Part shown: piece after piece, positions 34,485-43,825 of the stretch
Layout of the letters: every line of letters begins with the position of its first letter
Position numbering within the stretch: position 1 is the stretch's first letter
NCBI RefSeq assembly: GCF_003412465.1
Contig: NZ_QTJV01000010.1
Coordinates: 410,803 to 474,802 of the forward strand
DNA: 64,000 nucleotides
Direction: 5' to 3'
From: Chitinophaga silvisoli
GTDB taxonomy: Bacteria; Bacteroidota; Bacteroidia; Chitinophagales; Chitinophagaceae
The notes under the pieces: model-generated
What the model was told of the DNA's origin: nothing
The model's database searches: none
What the model saw: the letters and a program-made list of their open reading frames with translations, nothing else
Translations under genes and position numbers: made by a program

Positions 34485-35201
34485 CTTCTTCGTTTCTTTA
34501 ATACCCTTTGAAGTCAGCCGTACGATATACATGCCCTTTTCCAGGTCGGCAATGCCTACATTTAGCCGGGTCGTTCCTTCCTGTAATCCACCCAGGAAAG
34601 ATTTCACCAAAGCACCCCTGCTGTTGTAAAACTCAATCAATACTTCGGCTGCCGTTGGCAGGGCGTATTTGATATTGACATTGCCGGAAGCGGGATTCGG
34701 GAATACATTCAGGTTGGCAGTTTCCGATTTCTCTTCCTGTGGCGACATGGAGACGGCGCTCCAGGTAAAGGTGCTGCCGGCATTAATTGCAGTGCCACTG
34801 CAGTTCAGGCTCAGGAGCCTGCTTTCCATGAACACAAATTCTCCTTTTAGATTTTGCAGCGCCACAGTATTAGTACCAAGGCCAACCCATTTAAAGCGGG
34901 CATTATGATCTATGACTGTACTGGTACAGCGCATTGGACTGGTTGCGGTCACATAGCGGCCATTGCTACCCTGCAGGGCAATAGTGCTGTCGCCGGCATC
35001 TACAACTACAAATTGTTCGGAGGCGCTGATGGTAGTATGATCGCATTTCATAGGACCATACTTGTCAGCGGCAGACATGAGCCAGACATCATTGACCAGG
35101 TAAATAGTGCTGCCAACAGGTGCAGGGGGAATGGTATCCTGTGCATGTACAGACAAGATCGCCATCAGCATCGATATGCAGTATAAACAATAAAGTTTCA
35201 T
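34470..35201 (-). CDS. Secreted fascin/beta-trefoil-like protein with T9SS sorting domain
   Basis: A 243-residue protein. A signal peptide ends near SVHAQ. The middle (about residues 35-150) has the repeating IALQGSNGRYVTATSPMRC and VALQNLKGEFVFMESRL units of a fascin-like beta-trefoil, a fold used for actin or carbohydrate binding. The C-terminal 75 residues are a Por secretion tail (NVFPNPASGNVNIKY, then EKGMYIVRLTSKG). It would be exported to the cell surface or medium. The ligand is unknown. Confidence 0.8.
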   Translation of the reverse strand: MKLYCLYCISMLMAILSVHAQDTIPPAPVGSTIYLVNDVWLMSAADKYGPMKCDHTTISASEQFVVVDAGDSTIALQGSNGRYVTATSPMRCTSTVIDHNARFKWVGLGTNTVALQNLKGEFVFMESRLLSLNCSGTAINAGSTFTWSAVSMSPQEEKSETANLNVFPNPASGNVNIKYALPTAAEVLIEFYNSRGALVKSFLGGLQEGTTRLNVGIADLEKGMYIVRLTSKGIKETKKLIVQ

Positions 35202-35374
35202 GGATAGGTTTGTAATATCAGGTCAATAAGAGATATGGAATAAAACAGTACAGCGGCCGGATCAAAAGTAAAGGGGATAAGCTGAGAATGATGTAAACAA
35301 AATTACGCTCAGGATATTCCCATAAATTTACTTTTCAGCCACCGCTGTATTATAACGTAGTAAATAATTTTTTA

Positions 35375-35758
35375 TTATAAAACTAATTGTGCATGCAAGC
35401 GCTGCAATGTTCCGGGGAGATCTCCACAGCGTCCCGGATGAATTTTAGATGATTGAATGACAGTGCTTCGCGTAGCTGTGAGCCACCTGAACCGGGAGGG
35501 CAGGTCCAGTTTTGCAATAGGGCCTCCTTCAGGTACCCCTGCCGCAATTTTTTCAAAGGCAGCCAGGTAGGCCTTCAGTTCCTCCATATCAAATTCCGGT
35601 GCCAGGCATCGGATCTTTTCCTCATTAACAGTATACAGGGTTTGCAGGTAACGCTGTTGTTTACAATACAGGATCACACCTATATTGAGGAACTCCTCGC
35701 GTACTACACTGGGAACTACGCGAATGACAGCATACTCATATAAGTGCTTCTCTTGCAT
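35375..35758 (-). CDS. DUF3037 protein, partner of the HipA-like kinase
   Basis: A 127-residue protein starting MQEKHLYEYAVIRVVPSVVR, with EEFLNIGVILYCKQQRYLQT, both DUF3037 landmarks. Its start overlaps the HipA-like gene end by 23 bases, so the two are one operon and probably translationally coupled. DUF3037 recurs beside HipA-like kinases in Bacteroidota and may modulate the kinase or be its target. It is not related to the HipB antitoxin by sequence. Confidence 0.8.
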   Translation of the reverse strand: MQEKHLYEYAVIRVVPSVVREEFLNIGVILYCKQQRYLQTLYTVNEEKIRCLAPEFDMEELKAYLAAFEKIAAGVPEGGPIAKLDLPSRFRWLTATRSTVIQSSKIHPGRCGDLPGTLQRLHAQLVL

Positions 35759-36530
35759 GTTGTGCTTCTTTTACAAATATTTCGGACGCAGCTAAGCGTG
35801 TGGTTAAGAATTGATAATACACCTGTTTCACCTGCTCCGGCGATTCGCCGGAAGGCCATTCCTGCAACCATTCGTCAGGGATCAGGTTGACAATAGCCCT
35901 GATCTTTTCAGGTGTGAGCAGGATACGCAGCTGGGCATCAGCTTCGGCAATCATACTGGCCTGTGGCAAAAGTACATGGTCTTTGACCTGGACAAAAGGT
36001 TTCCTGGCTGACTCCTCCCAGTTACTCCAGTTGTGGTGAAAGTACAGGGATGCGCCATGGTCTATGAGCCAAAGCTCCCGGTGCCACATGAGCATATTTG
36101 TGTTGCGGGGGGTACGGTCTACATTGGTGAGCAGACAGTCCATCCATACAATACGGGAAGCCAGGGCTGGTTCTATTTTAGTAACCACCGGATCGTAGGT
36201 GACGGAACCGGAAAGGTAATGGACACCCAGGTTCAGGCCAACGCTGGCCTTCAGCAGGTCCTGTATTTCCTCATCAGGTTCGGTACGGCCAAAGGCACTA
36301 TCCAGGGTGGCAAATACGATTTCCGGCATTTTAAGCCCTATTACGCGGGCAATTTCTCCTCCTATCAATTCGGCGATCAGGGCTTTAATACCTTGTCCGG
36401 CTCCCCGGAATTTCAGTACGTATAAAAAGCCATCATCAGCCTCGGCGATGGCGGGGAGAGAGCCGCCTTCCCGAAGCGGCGTTACATATCTTGTTACGCT
36501 AACGGTTCTAAGCTCAGGTTGTTGATTCAT
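35736..36530 (-). CDS. HipA-like protein kinase
   Basis: A 264-residue protein, much shorter than classical HipA (about 440). It has a P-loop-like GAGQGIKALIAELIGGEIAR and the HipA_C catalytic loop, with VWMDCLLTNVDRTPRNTNML holding catalytic Asp and Asn, and LWLIDHGASLYFHHNW with the metal-binding DHG. HipA kinases phosphorylate translation factors and can arrest growth. The short form lacks the N-terminal HipA domain. It forms an operon with DUF3037. Whether it acts as a toxin, with DUF3037 as regulator, is not shown here. Confidence 0.75.
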   Translation of the reverse strand: MNQQPELRTVSVTRYVTPLREGGSLPAIAEADDGFLYVLKFRGAGQGIKALIAELIGGEIARVIGLKMPEIVFATLDSAFGRTEPDEEIQDLLKASVGLNLGVHYLSGSVTYDPVVTKIEPALASRIVWMDCLLTNVDRTPRNTNMLMWHRELWLIDHGASLYFHHNWSNWEESARKPFVQVKDHVLLPQASMIAEADAQLRILLTPEKIRAIVNLIPDEWLQEWPSGESPEQVKQVYYQFLTTRLAASEIFVKEAQHAREALI

Positions 36531-36657
36531 ATCCGCAAGTTAATGAATTCAGCGCTCGATGAGGTGTATCGACAGGTATTGGGTACAATACCGGCCTGAT
36601 GGAAGTCCGGGGAAAAGATAGACCTAAAGGCCCGTTCCTTGTACCTTTCAATAGGGA

Positions 36658-36751
36658 TATTCCGCAGATAACCCGCAGGTAATCCGCCTATAAGCCGCCT
36701 ATGACCCGCATTCTAAAAGAGGCGGGTTATTGGCGGAATACCCCCGGCTTA
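36658..36751. repeat. Array of 11-bp repeats, five direct and three inverted, upstream of the sigma factor gene
   Basis: Five tandem copies run from 36658 to 36712: TATTCCGCAGA, TAACCCGCAGG, TAATCCGCCTA, TAAGCCGCCTA and TGACCCGCATT. After 6 bases, three copies follow in the opposite orientation (36719-36751): GAGGCGGGTTA, TTGGCGGAATA and CCCCCGGCTTA. The consensus is TA-[A/T]-N-CCGC. The 11-bp period matches one DNA helical turn, so a protein could bind all copies on one face, and the two arms can also pair into a long imperfect hairpin. The array lies 82 bases before the sigma factor TTG start. The rest of 36531-36832 holds no gene. Confidence 0.7.
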
Positions 36752-36832
36752 TGAGCAGGATATCTATATGATTTCATTATTACAACAATCATTTTAGATG
36801 TATCTTGCACAATAATTTCTTTCATATTTCAT

Positions 36833-37417
36833 TTGACGGATCAATTCACAACATGGGTACGGGAAGCGGCAGACGGTAATCAGCTGGCATATGGTTATTT
36901 ATATACCCATCATTACCCCCGTCTGCAGGTAGCCATTACCTTCATCACCCAGGATAGGGAGGAAAGTGACGAAATCCTGCAGGAGACCTTTCTCCGGATC
37001 TGGAAAACAAAAGAGAAACTATTACTGGTTCGTTCATTCGAAGACTACGCCTTCCGGGTAGCCAAAAACCTTCTTTTCGATCATTTAAGACGGAAAAAAG
37101 TGCACCTGAAAGCCATAGATGCCATCGTGCACCAGCAGGATGCTGCCACCACCGGGGGCGACCACCAGTTAGTCTACAAAGAATACCACGACATTGCTAC
37201 CCGGGCTATCGATACCCTCGATCCCCAGAAAAAGGAAATCTTCCTGCTCCGCACCCAGGAGGGCCTTAGTTTTGAAGAAATAGCAGCACAATGTGGCATA
37301 GCTGTCGTGACCGTCAAAAAACATTTTTACACGGCCTTTCATACCCTCAAAAAGCTCCTGAATGAGCATGGTGGCGTTTTTACCTTCCTACTGATCCTCT
37401 GGTCCAGGGGGCGCTAA
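36833..37417 (+). CDS. ECF-type RNA polymerase sigma factor (sigma-70 family)
   Basis: A 194-residue protein read from a TTG start; no ATG lies near. Region 2 (residues about 15-85) contains EILQETFLRIWKTKE and FRVAKNLLFDHLRRKK. Region 4 (about 125-180) contains KEIFLLRTQEGLSFEEIAAQ and AVVTVKKHFYTAFHTLKKLL. It is the first gene of the FecR/SusC-type locus and would direct RNA polymerase to the SusC promoter when the anti-sigma protein is released by substrate binding. The TTG start and the repeats upstream suggest tight control. Confidence 0.92.
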   Translation: MTDQFTTWVREAADGNQLAYGYLYTHHYPRLQVAITFITQDREESDEILQETFLRIWKTKEKLLLVRSFEDYAFRVAKNLLFDHLRRKKVHLKAIDAIVHQQDAATTGGDHQLVYKEYHDIATRAIDTLDPQKKEIFLLRTQEGLSFEEIAAQCGIAVVTVKKHFYTAFHTLKKLLNEHGGVFTFLLILWSRGR

Positions 37418-37471
37418 AAAAAAAATCAAAAAAAGGCGTATACGAATCTTTCACGAGTTCGTCTCTAGTAT

Positions 37472-38605
37472 ATGAGCGACGAGCAGATCATCCATTTGAT
37501 TCATAAATACAGGAACGGTACACTGACCGAAACGGAAGAGCTGGCTTTTTTTAGCTGGTATGCTGAGGTAGGGTCAGCATCGTTCCATCGTATCCTGCAA
37601 CAGGCAGGGGAGGTGGATTATGTACCCGCGTCGCCGGCATTCCTCTCATCACTGGAGGAGCGTTTACAACATAAAAAAGCGGTAGTCAGGAAAATGCCAA
37701 TCCTGCGCCGTGCCGCTGCCGCTGCGGCCATCATTCTGCTGGGCACCACTGCCTGGTATGTTTTTAAACCACAACGCAGATCCATACCACCCATCGTAGC
37801 TGCAAAAGTGAATGATGTTCAGCCCGGCAAAAACGGGGCCGTGCTCACCCTTGCCAATGGTCAGGTCATAGCCCTCGACAGCACCGGCAATGGGGTGATT
37901 GCCAACCAGAATGGTACCACGGTAACCTTACAAAACGGTAGTCTGCGTTACAATGCAGAAAAAGCTGCCGCCACGAGCTATAATATGATCCGTACGCCCA
38001 ATGCCAGGCAGTTCAAACTGGTATTGCCGGATGGCACCACTGTATGGCTCAATGCAGGGAGTTCCCTCAAGTATCCTACTGCTTTTAATGGCAGGGAAAG
38101 AATCGTTACGATTTCCGGTGAAGCCTTCTTCGATGTAGCAAAAGATGCCGAACATCCTTTTGTGGTAGAAGTAGCAGACCAGCTAAAAGTACAGGTACTG
38201 GGCACACAGTTTAATCTCAATGCCTATACCGACGAAAAGCAAATCAACGCCACGCTGATACAGGGTAGCATCAGGGTGAACAAAGGTGCCTCCGCGGTTG
38301 TATTGCAACCGGGCCAACAGGCACAGGTCAACGATGGCATAACAGTGAACAGTCATATAAATACAGCCCAGGTTACAGCCTGGAAAGATGGGGTCTTCAA
38401 CTTTGATGATTTGGGAGTAGAGGCGGTCATGCGCCAGCTGGCCAGATGGTATGATATCGAGGTCGTTTATGAACAGGGAATTCCAGGCACCAGGTTCTAC
38501 GGCGAAATTGGTCGTAATCTAAGCCTGGCACAGGTACTGGAAGGATTAAAATTGTCAGGAGTGCATTTTAAAATTGAGGGTAAACGTCTGATCGTGTTAC
38601 CGTGA
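37472..38605 (+). CDS. FecR-type anti-sigma factor
   Basis: A 377-residue protein. The cytoplasmic N-terminus (about 1-70) binds the sigma factor. A single membrane helix follows (about 75-95, RRAAAAAAIILLGTTAWYVF). The periplasmic FecR domain (about 170-270) contains FKLVLPDGTTVWLNAGSSLK and SGEAFFDVAKDAEHPFVVEV, and the DUF4974 domain occupies the last 70 residues. The protein is anchored in the inner membrane and senses the STN domain of the outer-membrane SusC receptor. It starts 55 bases after the sigma gene. Confidence 0.93.
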   Translation: MSDEQIIHLIHKYRNGTLTETEELAFFSWYAEVGSASFHRILQQAGEVDYVPASPAFLSSLEERLQHKKAVVRKMPILRRAAAAAAIILLGTTAWYVFKPQRRSIPPIVAAKVNDVQPGKNGAVLTLANGQVIALDSTGNGVIANQNGTTVTLQNGSLRYNAEKAAATSYNMIRTPNARQFKLVLPDGTTVWLNAGSSLKYPTAFNGRERIVTISGEAFFDVAKDAEHPFVVEVADQLKVQVLGTQFNLNAYTDEKQINATLIQGSIRVNKGASAVVLQPGQQAQVNDGITVNSHINTAQVTAWKDGVFNFDDLGVEAVMRQLARWYDIEVVYEQGIPGTRFYGEIGRNLSLAQVLEGLKLSGVHFKIEGKRLIVLP

Positions 38606-38655
38606 ACACCACAAACATGTGAATTGTTTTTCAATATAAGTCCGTCTAAACTGAA

Positions 38656-38685
38656 AACCGCCCAGAGGTAGGATTCTGAGCGGTT
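38656..38685 (+). other. Stem-loop in the FecR-SusC intergenic region
   Basis: AACCGCCCAGA (38656-38666) pairs with TCTGAGCGGTT (38675-38685), an 11-bp stem with one C-A mismatch. No T-run follows, so it is not a standard terminator. It may slow transcription or stabilise the SusC message, whose ATG lies 67 bases after the stem. Confidence 0.4.
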
Positions 38686-38751
38686 AAGGTCTGGATGCAC
38701 TGAATAGACAATTATTTAGGGACAACTGAATTTTTCAATCAACCAAACCAA

Positions 38752-41700
38752 ATGCAAGGTATGCAAAAAATTGCTTTTTGTGACCGGGCCGACCGTGTCA
38801 TGCCTTTTTACCGGCTTTATGGAAGCCGGTTGTCTGCCAAAATCATGTTAGTTATGAAGCTAACCATCGTATTAATGACCATTGCATTCATGGGGGTATA
38901 TGCAAATGGCCGATCTCAATCAGTGACAATGTCCGGCAATAATATTCCGCTGGAGAAAACATTTTCCACTATACGTACTCAAACAGGATACCTTGTATTC
39001 TGTGACCGTCAGTTATTATCTGAAGCTGCCCCGGTATCGGTTGCAGCCACTAATATGCCGCTGAACCAGTTCCTGGACCAGATCTTCAAAAATCAATCCC
39101 TGCAATACCTGATCCGTGAGCAGACCATCTTTGTAAGCAAAAAAGTGAAACTGCCAGGTGAACCTGAAGTGATTACTTCTGTACCTGTAGAAGGTATTGT
39201 GCATGCAGAGAATGGCTATCCGCTCGAAGGTGCAACGGTAAAAGTGAAAAATGGTCCTGTATCTGTAATCACCAACAGCAAAGGTTATTTCGACCTGAAT
39301 GCCAATGTGGGTGATGTACTGGTGGTTACTTTCGTGGGTTTTGAACCCCAGGAGGTAAAGATTAGCAACAGTACCAAACTGGATATCACCATGAAAAGAC
39401 AGGTGATCAATGTAGATGAAGTAACCGTGAGCGTATCTACAGGTTATCAGACCATCTCCAAAGAAAGAGCCACCGGTTCCTATGGTGTGACCACTGCAGA
39501 GGACCTGGCAAAAGTACCTGCTGTCGACATCCTGCAACGCCTGGAAGGTAAAGTAGCCGGTGTAAAGGTAGATCCTAACGCAGGTACTGTACAGATCAGG
39601 AGTACCAATACATATGCTACCGGTTCTGAACCCCTGATTGTAATAGATGGTTTCCCAATGGTAGCTATCGGCGACAAGCAGACACTGACTACAAGAGGTA
39701 ATTCCCTTATGTCGAACAATGCGATCCTGTCCTCTATCAATCCTGCGGATATCGATCAGATTACTTTCCTGAAAGATGCCGTAGCGACCTCCGTATGGGG
39801 TGCTAAGGGTGCAAATGGGGTAATCGTAATCACAACAAAACATGGTAAGAGAGGCATACCTACACTGAATTTCTCTACCACTGTCGGTATGGCCTCTGCA
39901 CCTAAGTTCTCCAAATTACACTGGATGAGCACTGCTGAATATGTGGACCTGGAAAAGGACCTGGTGAATAAAGGATTCATTACCGATAGTAAGCAAAGCC
40001 CTTACTACCAGCCTTTGTATACCCAAAATCCAAGTGAAGTACAGGAATGGCTCTTCAAAGCACAGCGTGGCGAAGTAACACAGGCAGAAGCAAATGCTGC
40101 TATTGACGAAATCTCTAAACGTAATAACGAAGGACAGATCAGGAAATACCTGTTGCGCGAAGCGATTTCCCAACAGTATAACTTATCTGTATCCGGTGGA
40201 AATGAAGTGAACTCATACTACATCGCTGTTAACCATAACAGGGATAATCCTATCTATAAAAGTAACAATGGTAACAATACCAACCTGACTGCCAACCTGA
40301 CCAACAAATTCTGGAACAACAGGGTGACACTCACTACGAATATCCAATACCAGATCAGTAATTTGACTACCAACCTGGCTGCAATGGATGCACTGGGTGC
40401 TACCACAACCTCCCTGCGTCCGTACGATATGCTGGTAAATAGTGACGGTAGCCTGATTAAACGTAGTATTTTATTCCGCCCTGAGTTCAGTGACAGTCTT
40501 ACAAATATTGGCTATTTACCCTTTACCTATAACGCTATTCAGGAGTTGAACTATAGTAATACCAGGACAGGAACTACTACTGCCCGTTTCAACTCAGGTA
40601 TCAATGTGCAGCTTACTCCATGGCTCAATGCAGCTGTATCTGGCCAGTACCAGCGCTTTAACAGCACAATAAGCACGATCAATACAATAGATAGTTATGC
40701 AGGCCGCATGCTCATGAACACCTATACCACTATATCTTCTACTACACACAGACCCGTGTATAGCATTCCTTATGGTGGTACTTACTATCTCGCAAACCAG
40801 TTAAACAGCGAATATGCCCTGCGCGGTCAACTGAACTTCAGTAAAGCGATTCATACGGATCATCATATTAATGCGCTGGCGGGTACTGAAATCCGTCAGG
40901 CCTATACGAAGGGTGACAATGTGACCCGCTATGGTTATGATGCAGATGCGAATACTTTTGGTGCAGTCAATCCTACTGTATATAATATGACCATGTATGG
41001 TTATACACAACAGCTGGGTAATAACGTAAGTAGCATTACAGAGCAAAGAAACCGTTACCTGTCCTACTTCGGTAATGTTGCCTATAACTACAAATCGAAG
41101 TACGATGTATCTGGTAGTGTTCGTTTCGATGATTATACCCTCTTAGGTATAGACCGCAGTAAACGTGCGAAACCTTTCTGGTCTGTAGGTGCCAAGTGGA
41201 ATGCACAACAGGAATTTTTCCTGCAACCCTATTCATGGCTGAGCAACCTGAGCCTGAGAGCTACACTGGGTACTGGTGGTGCGGTGCCATTGTCAGGTTA
41301 CAACAAGGCAATCGTGAACCTGGGCAATACAGATCCTAATACCAACCTGCCTTATGGTACCATCAGTAATCCTGCTAACCAGGGCCTGACATGGGAAACT
41401 ACCCGTACCCTGAATGGTGGGCTGGATCTTGGTTTCTGGAATAACCGCCTTACTGCGAGCATCGATGTATATCATAAATGGAGCAACGGTATCGCTGTAA
41501 ACCAACCTTATAACAGTACTTATGGCTGGTCTTATCTCTACTTTAACTCCGGCAAAATGCAAAGCCATGGTATTGAACTGGCGCTGAATGCTACCTGGCT
41601 GGATAAGAAAGATTTCACCTTCAACACCGGATTCAATTTTGCATACAGCAATAATAAAGTGACAGATAGCAGATATGATAATCTCGCTGTATACAATTTG

Positions 41701-42390
41701 TTAGGTGGCTCTGCCATCGTAAATAATTACCCGGTGGGAGGTATGTTCGTATATCGTTCAGCAGGTCTGGACGAAACCGGTCAGACACAGATCCTCGACA
41801 AGGACAATAAAATTATTAAGAGTACAGAAGCAATTCCATCTACTTTCAGTATGGCAGATATGAAATACGTAGGTGTGAAATCAGCGCCTTACTTTGGTGG
41901 TTTGAACAACAGCTTCAGGTATAAAAACTTTGACCTGCAGGTACAGATCGCTTATTACTTTGGTGGTAAGTTCATCAAGCCTTCTATCAATGGTTATCCG
42001 CAATACTCTTCTTTCTATGGTACCCTGGGTCGTCAGGAAGACTTTGCCCACAGATGGCGTACTGCAGGTGATGAGGCGCATACCATCGTACCGGGTCTGG
42101 ATAATCTGAACTACAATAGCTTCAGCCGTTACCAATTCTCTGATAAACTGGTAAGAAGTGGAGATAATATCCGCCTGCAGCAGATTTCCCTGGGCTATCA
42201 TTTCCCGCAGTCTATGCTGCCTAAGAAAGTGATCAAGAGTCTTTCCATCAGTGGTAATGTGCGCAACCTGGGCATGATCTGGGTGGCGAATAAGGAGAAG
42301 TATGATCCGCAGTACCTGAATAACAGCAGCCAGTTTTACAGCGCTCCTCCGGTGACCAGCTATTTGTTTAACATTAATGCATCATTCTAA
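38752..42390 (+). CDS. SusC/RagA-type TonB-dependent receptor with STN domain
   Basis: A 1212-residue protein. A non-standard long N-terminal extension with a signal peptide ends near GVYANGRSQ. The STN domain (about residues 55-135) contains RTQTGYLVFCDRQLL and is the signal that contacts FecR. Next come the carboxypeptidase D-like domain (about 145-230), the plug (about 235-360, with the TonB-box-like SVSTGYQTISKERATGSYGV) and a 22-strand barrel ending in a C-terminal Phe. This architecture belongs to the sigma-regulated SusC class. The SusD start overlaps the stop by one base. The locus lacks glycosidases and ends in a peptidase, so peptides are the likelier substrate. Confidence 0.95.
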   Translation: MQGMQKIAFCDRADRVMPFYRLYGSRLSAKIMLVMKLTIVLMTIAFMGVYANGRSQSVTMSGNNIPLEKTFSTIRTQTGYLVFCDRQLLSEAAPVSVAATNMPLNQFLDQIFKNQSLQYLIREQTIFVSKKVKLPGEPEVITSVPVEGIVHAENGYPLEGATVKVKNGPVSVITNSKGYFDLNANVGDVLVVTFVGFEPQEVKISNSTKLDITMKRQVINVDEVTVSVSTGYQTISKERATGSYGVTTAEDLAKVPAVDILQRLEGKVAGVKVDPNAGTVQIRSTNTYATGSEPLIVIDGFPMVAIGDKQTLTTRGNSLMSNNAILSSINPADIDQITFLKDAVATSVWGAKGANGVIVITTKHGKRGIPTLNFSTTVGMASAPKFSKLHWMSTAEYVDLEKDLVNKGFITDSKQSPYYQPLYTQNPSEVQEWLFKAQRGEVTQAEANAAIDEISKRNNEGQIRKYLLREAISQQYNLSVSGGNEVNSYYIAVNHNRDNPIYKSNNGNNTNLTANLTNKFWNNRVTLTTNIQYQISNLTTNLAAMDALGATTTSLRPYDMLVNSDGSLIKRSILFRPEFSDSLTNIGYLPFTYNAIQELNYSNTRTGTTTARFNSGINVQLTPWLNAAVSGQYQRFNSTISTINTIDSYAGRMLMNTYTTISSTTHRPVYSIPYGGTYYLANQLNSEYALRGQLNFSKAIHTDHHINALAGTEIRQAYTKGDNVTRYGYDADANTFGAVNPTVYNMTMYGYTQQLGNNVSSITEQRNRYLSYFGNVAYNYKSKYDVSGSVRFDDYTLLGIDRSKRAKPFWSVGAKWNAQQEFFLQPYSWLSNLSLRATLGTGGAVPLSGYNKAIVNLGNTDPNTNLPYGTISNPANQGLTWETTRTLNGGLDLGFWNNRLTASIDVYHKWSNGIAVNQPYNSTYGWSYLYFNSGKMQSHGIELALNATWLDKKDFTFNTGFNFAYSNNKVTDSRYDNLAVYNLLGGSAIVNNYPVGGMFVYRSAGLDETGQTQILDKDNKIIKSTEAIPSTFSMADMKYVGVKSAPYFGGLNNSFRYKNFDLQVQIAYYFGGKFIKPSINGYPQYSSFYGTLGRQEDFAHRWRTAGDEAHTIVPGLDNLNYNSFSRYQFSDKLVRSGDNIRLQQISLGYHFPQSMLPKKVIKSLSISGNVRNLGMIWVANKEKYDPQYLNNSSQFYSAPPVTSYLFNINASF

Positions 42391-43748
42391 TGAAAAAAGT
42401 AATTTTCTATATAGCGGTTGCACTGTTAGCCACAGGTTGCCGCAAATACGTGGAGATCGACCAGATTGGTACACGTACTATGACCTATACCAGCGATTAC
42501 AGGGCGCTGATGGATAACACCGGTGAAATGGAAAGTGTATTTGGTTTACAGATCTATTCCTGTGATGATACCCGTGTATTGGATGCTAACAAGCAGACAC
42601 AGATGACGGATATCAATTACAATGCTTACCAGTGGAAAAGTCAATATTGGTCTGATACACAGGCTGATGCTGACTGGGATAAAATGTACAAAACTATTTA
42701 TAACAGTAACCTGACGCTGGAAGGTGTGCTGACCAGCGAAAAAGGTACTGATGCCGATAAAAAACAGATCTATGCCGAAGCACAGGTACACCGCGCATTT
42801 ACCTATTGGGTGCTCGTGAATACCTATGCTAAACAATATGACAGCACCACAGCAGCTGCTGACCTGGGTGTGCCGATGGTTGTCAGCACTAACCTGTATG
42901 CAAGTCTGAAAAGAGGTTCTGTACAGGATGCCTATGACCTGATCCTGAACGATCTGCTGGCAGCAGTAGCTGCATTGCCTGATCTGCCTGATTATAACAC
43001 ACGTCCTTCCAAAGCAGGTGCTTATGCGGTACTCGCAAGAGTATACCTCAGTGTAAGACAGTTTGACAAAGCCCGCAGTTATGCGGAAAAAGCGCTGGCA
43101 TTGCAAAATGGCCTGCTGGACCTGCGCAACTACCAGACCAGCACTGCTTCTTTCCCGCAACGCCTCAATGATCCTGAAGTGATCTTCTCTAAGGTAAGCA
43201 ATGGTTATTACCAGGGCATCCAGCTGGACACTGCGCTGCTCACATTGCTGGGTACCAGTGACCTGCGGTACAAACTTTTTGTAAGACCGGGCAGCTTTTT
43301 TGGTCCTGCTTTTACCGGCTACGGCTATTGGAGATATACCTATACCCGTGAGTACAGCAAAATGTACCAGGGACCAAACGTTCCTGAAATGATGCTGATC
43401 GTAGCAGAAGCAGCAGCACGTTCCAACGATGCCGGCACTGCTGTAAGCATGATCAATGCCATCCGTGAAAAACGTTTTGCTACAACTGACTATACAGCTG
43501 TAAGTGCAGCTAATGGTGCAGAAGCTATGCAACTGGTGATCGCTGAAAGAAGAAGAGAATTCTTCGGCACAGGTCTCAGATGGTTTGACCAGAAACGCCT
43601 GAACAAAGACGCGGCTTACCAGATCACCATTACCCGGGATTTCAAAGGTGTTACCACTACCTTATTGCCAAACAGCAACCGTTATGTCTTCCCGATTGCC
43701 AACAAGTATATTCTGCTTAATCCGGAAATTCAACAAAATCCAGAATAA
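42390..43748 (+). CDS. SusD/RagB-type nutrient-binding lipoprotein
   Basis: A 452-residue protein with a lipoprotein signal (MKKVIFYIAVALLATGCRKY, Cys at 17). SusD landmarks include the TPR-like helices (WDKMYKTIYNSNLTLEGVLT; EAQVHRAFTYWVLVNTYAKQ) and FFGTGLRWFDQKRLNK near the C-terminus. It is the surface lid on the SusC barrel. ATG overlaps the SusC stop (TAATG), giving a one-to-one product ratio. Confidence 0.95.
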   Translation: MKKVIFYIAVALLATGCRKYVEIDQIGTRTMTYTSDYRALMDNTGEMESVFGLQIYSCDDTRVLDANKQTQMTDINYNAYQWKSQYWSDTQADADWDKMYKTIYNSNLTLEGVLTSEKGTDADKKQIYAEAQVHRAFTYWVLVNTYAKQYDSTTAAADLGVPMVVSTNLYASLKRGSVQDAYDLILNDLLAAVAALPDLPDYNTRPSKAGAYAVLARVYLSVRQFDKARSYAEKALALQNGLLDLRNYQTSTASFPQRLNDPEVIFSKVSNGYYQGIQLDTALLTLLGTSDLRYKLFVRPGSFFGPAFTGYGYWRYTYTREYSKMYQGPNVPEMMLIVAEAAARSNDAGTAVSMINAIREKRFATTDYTAVSAANGAEAMQLVIAERRREFFGTGLRWFDQKRLNKDAAYQITITRDFKGVTTTLLPNSNRYVFPIANKYILLNPEIQQNPE

Positions 43749-43766
43749 CAATAACCAACCAACAAT

Positions 43767-43810
43767 AAGGTGTGAAGGAGGGAGTGTCACAGCTCTCTCC
43801 GATCCACCTT
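43767..43810 (+). other. Intercistronic double-stem hairpin between SusD and TlpA genes
   Basis: An outer stem AAGGTG (43767-43772) with CACCTT (43805-43810) and an inner stem GGAGGGAG (43777-43784) with CTCTCTCC (43793-43800) enclose an 8-base loop, with 4-base internal loops. No T-run follows. It occupies the only gap in the operon and could process or stabilise the SusCD message and lower expression of the downstream genes. Confidence 0.45.
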
Positions 43811-43825
43811 GTAAACAACCCGACA

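Noticed and set aside
36541..36832. A CRISPR array at the 11-bp repeats
   Set aside because: The repeats are too short, have no spacers between them and include inverted copies.
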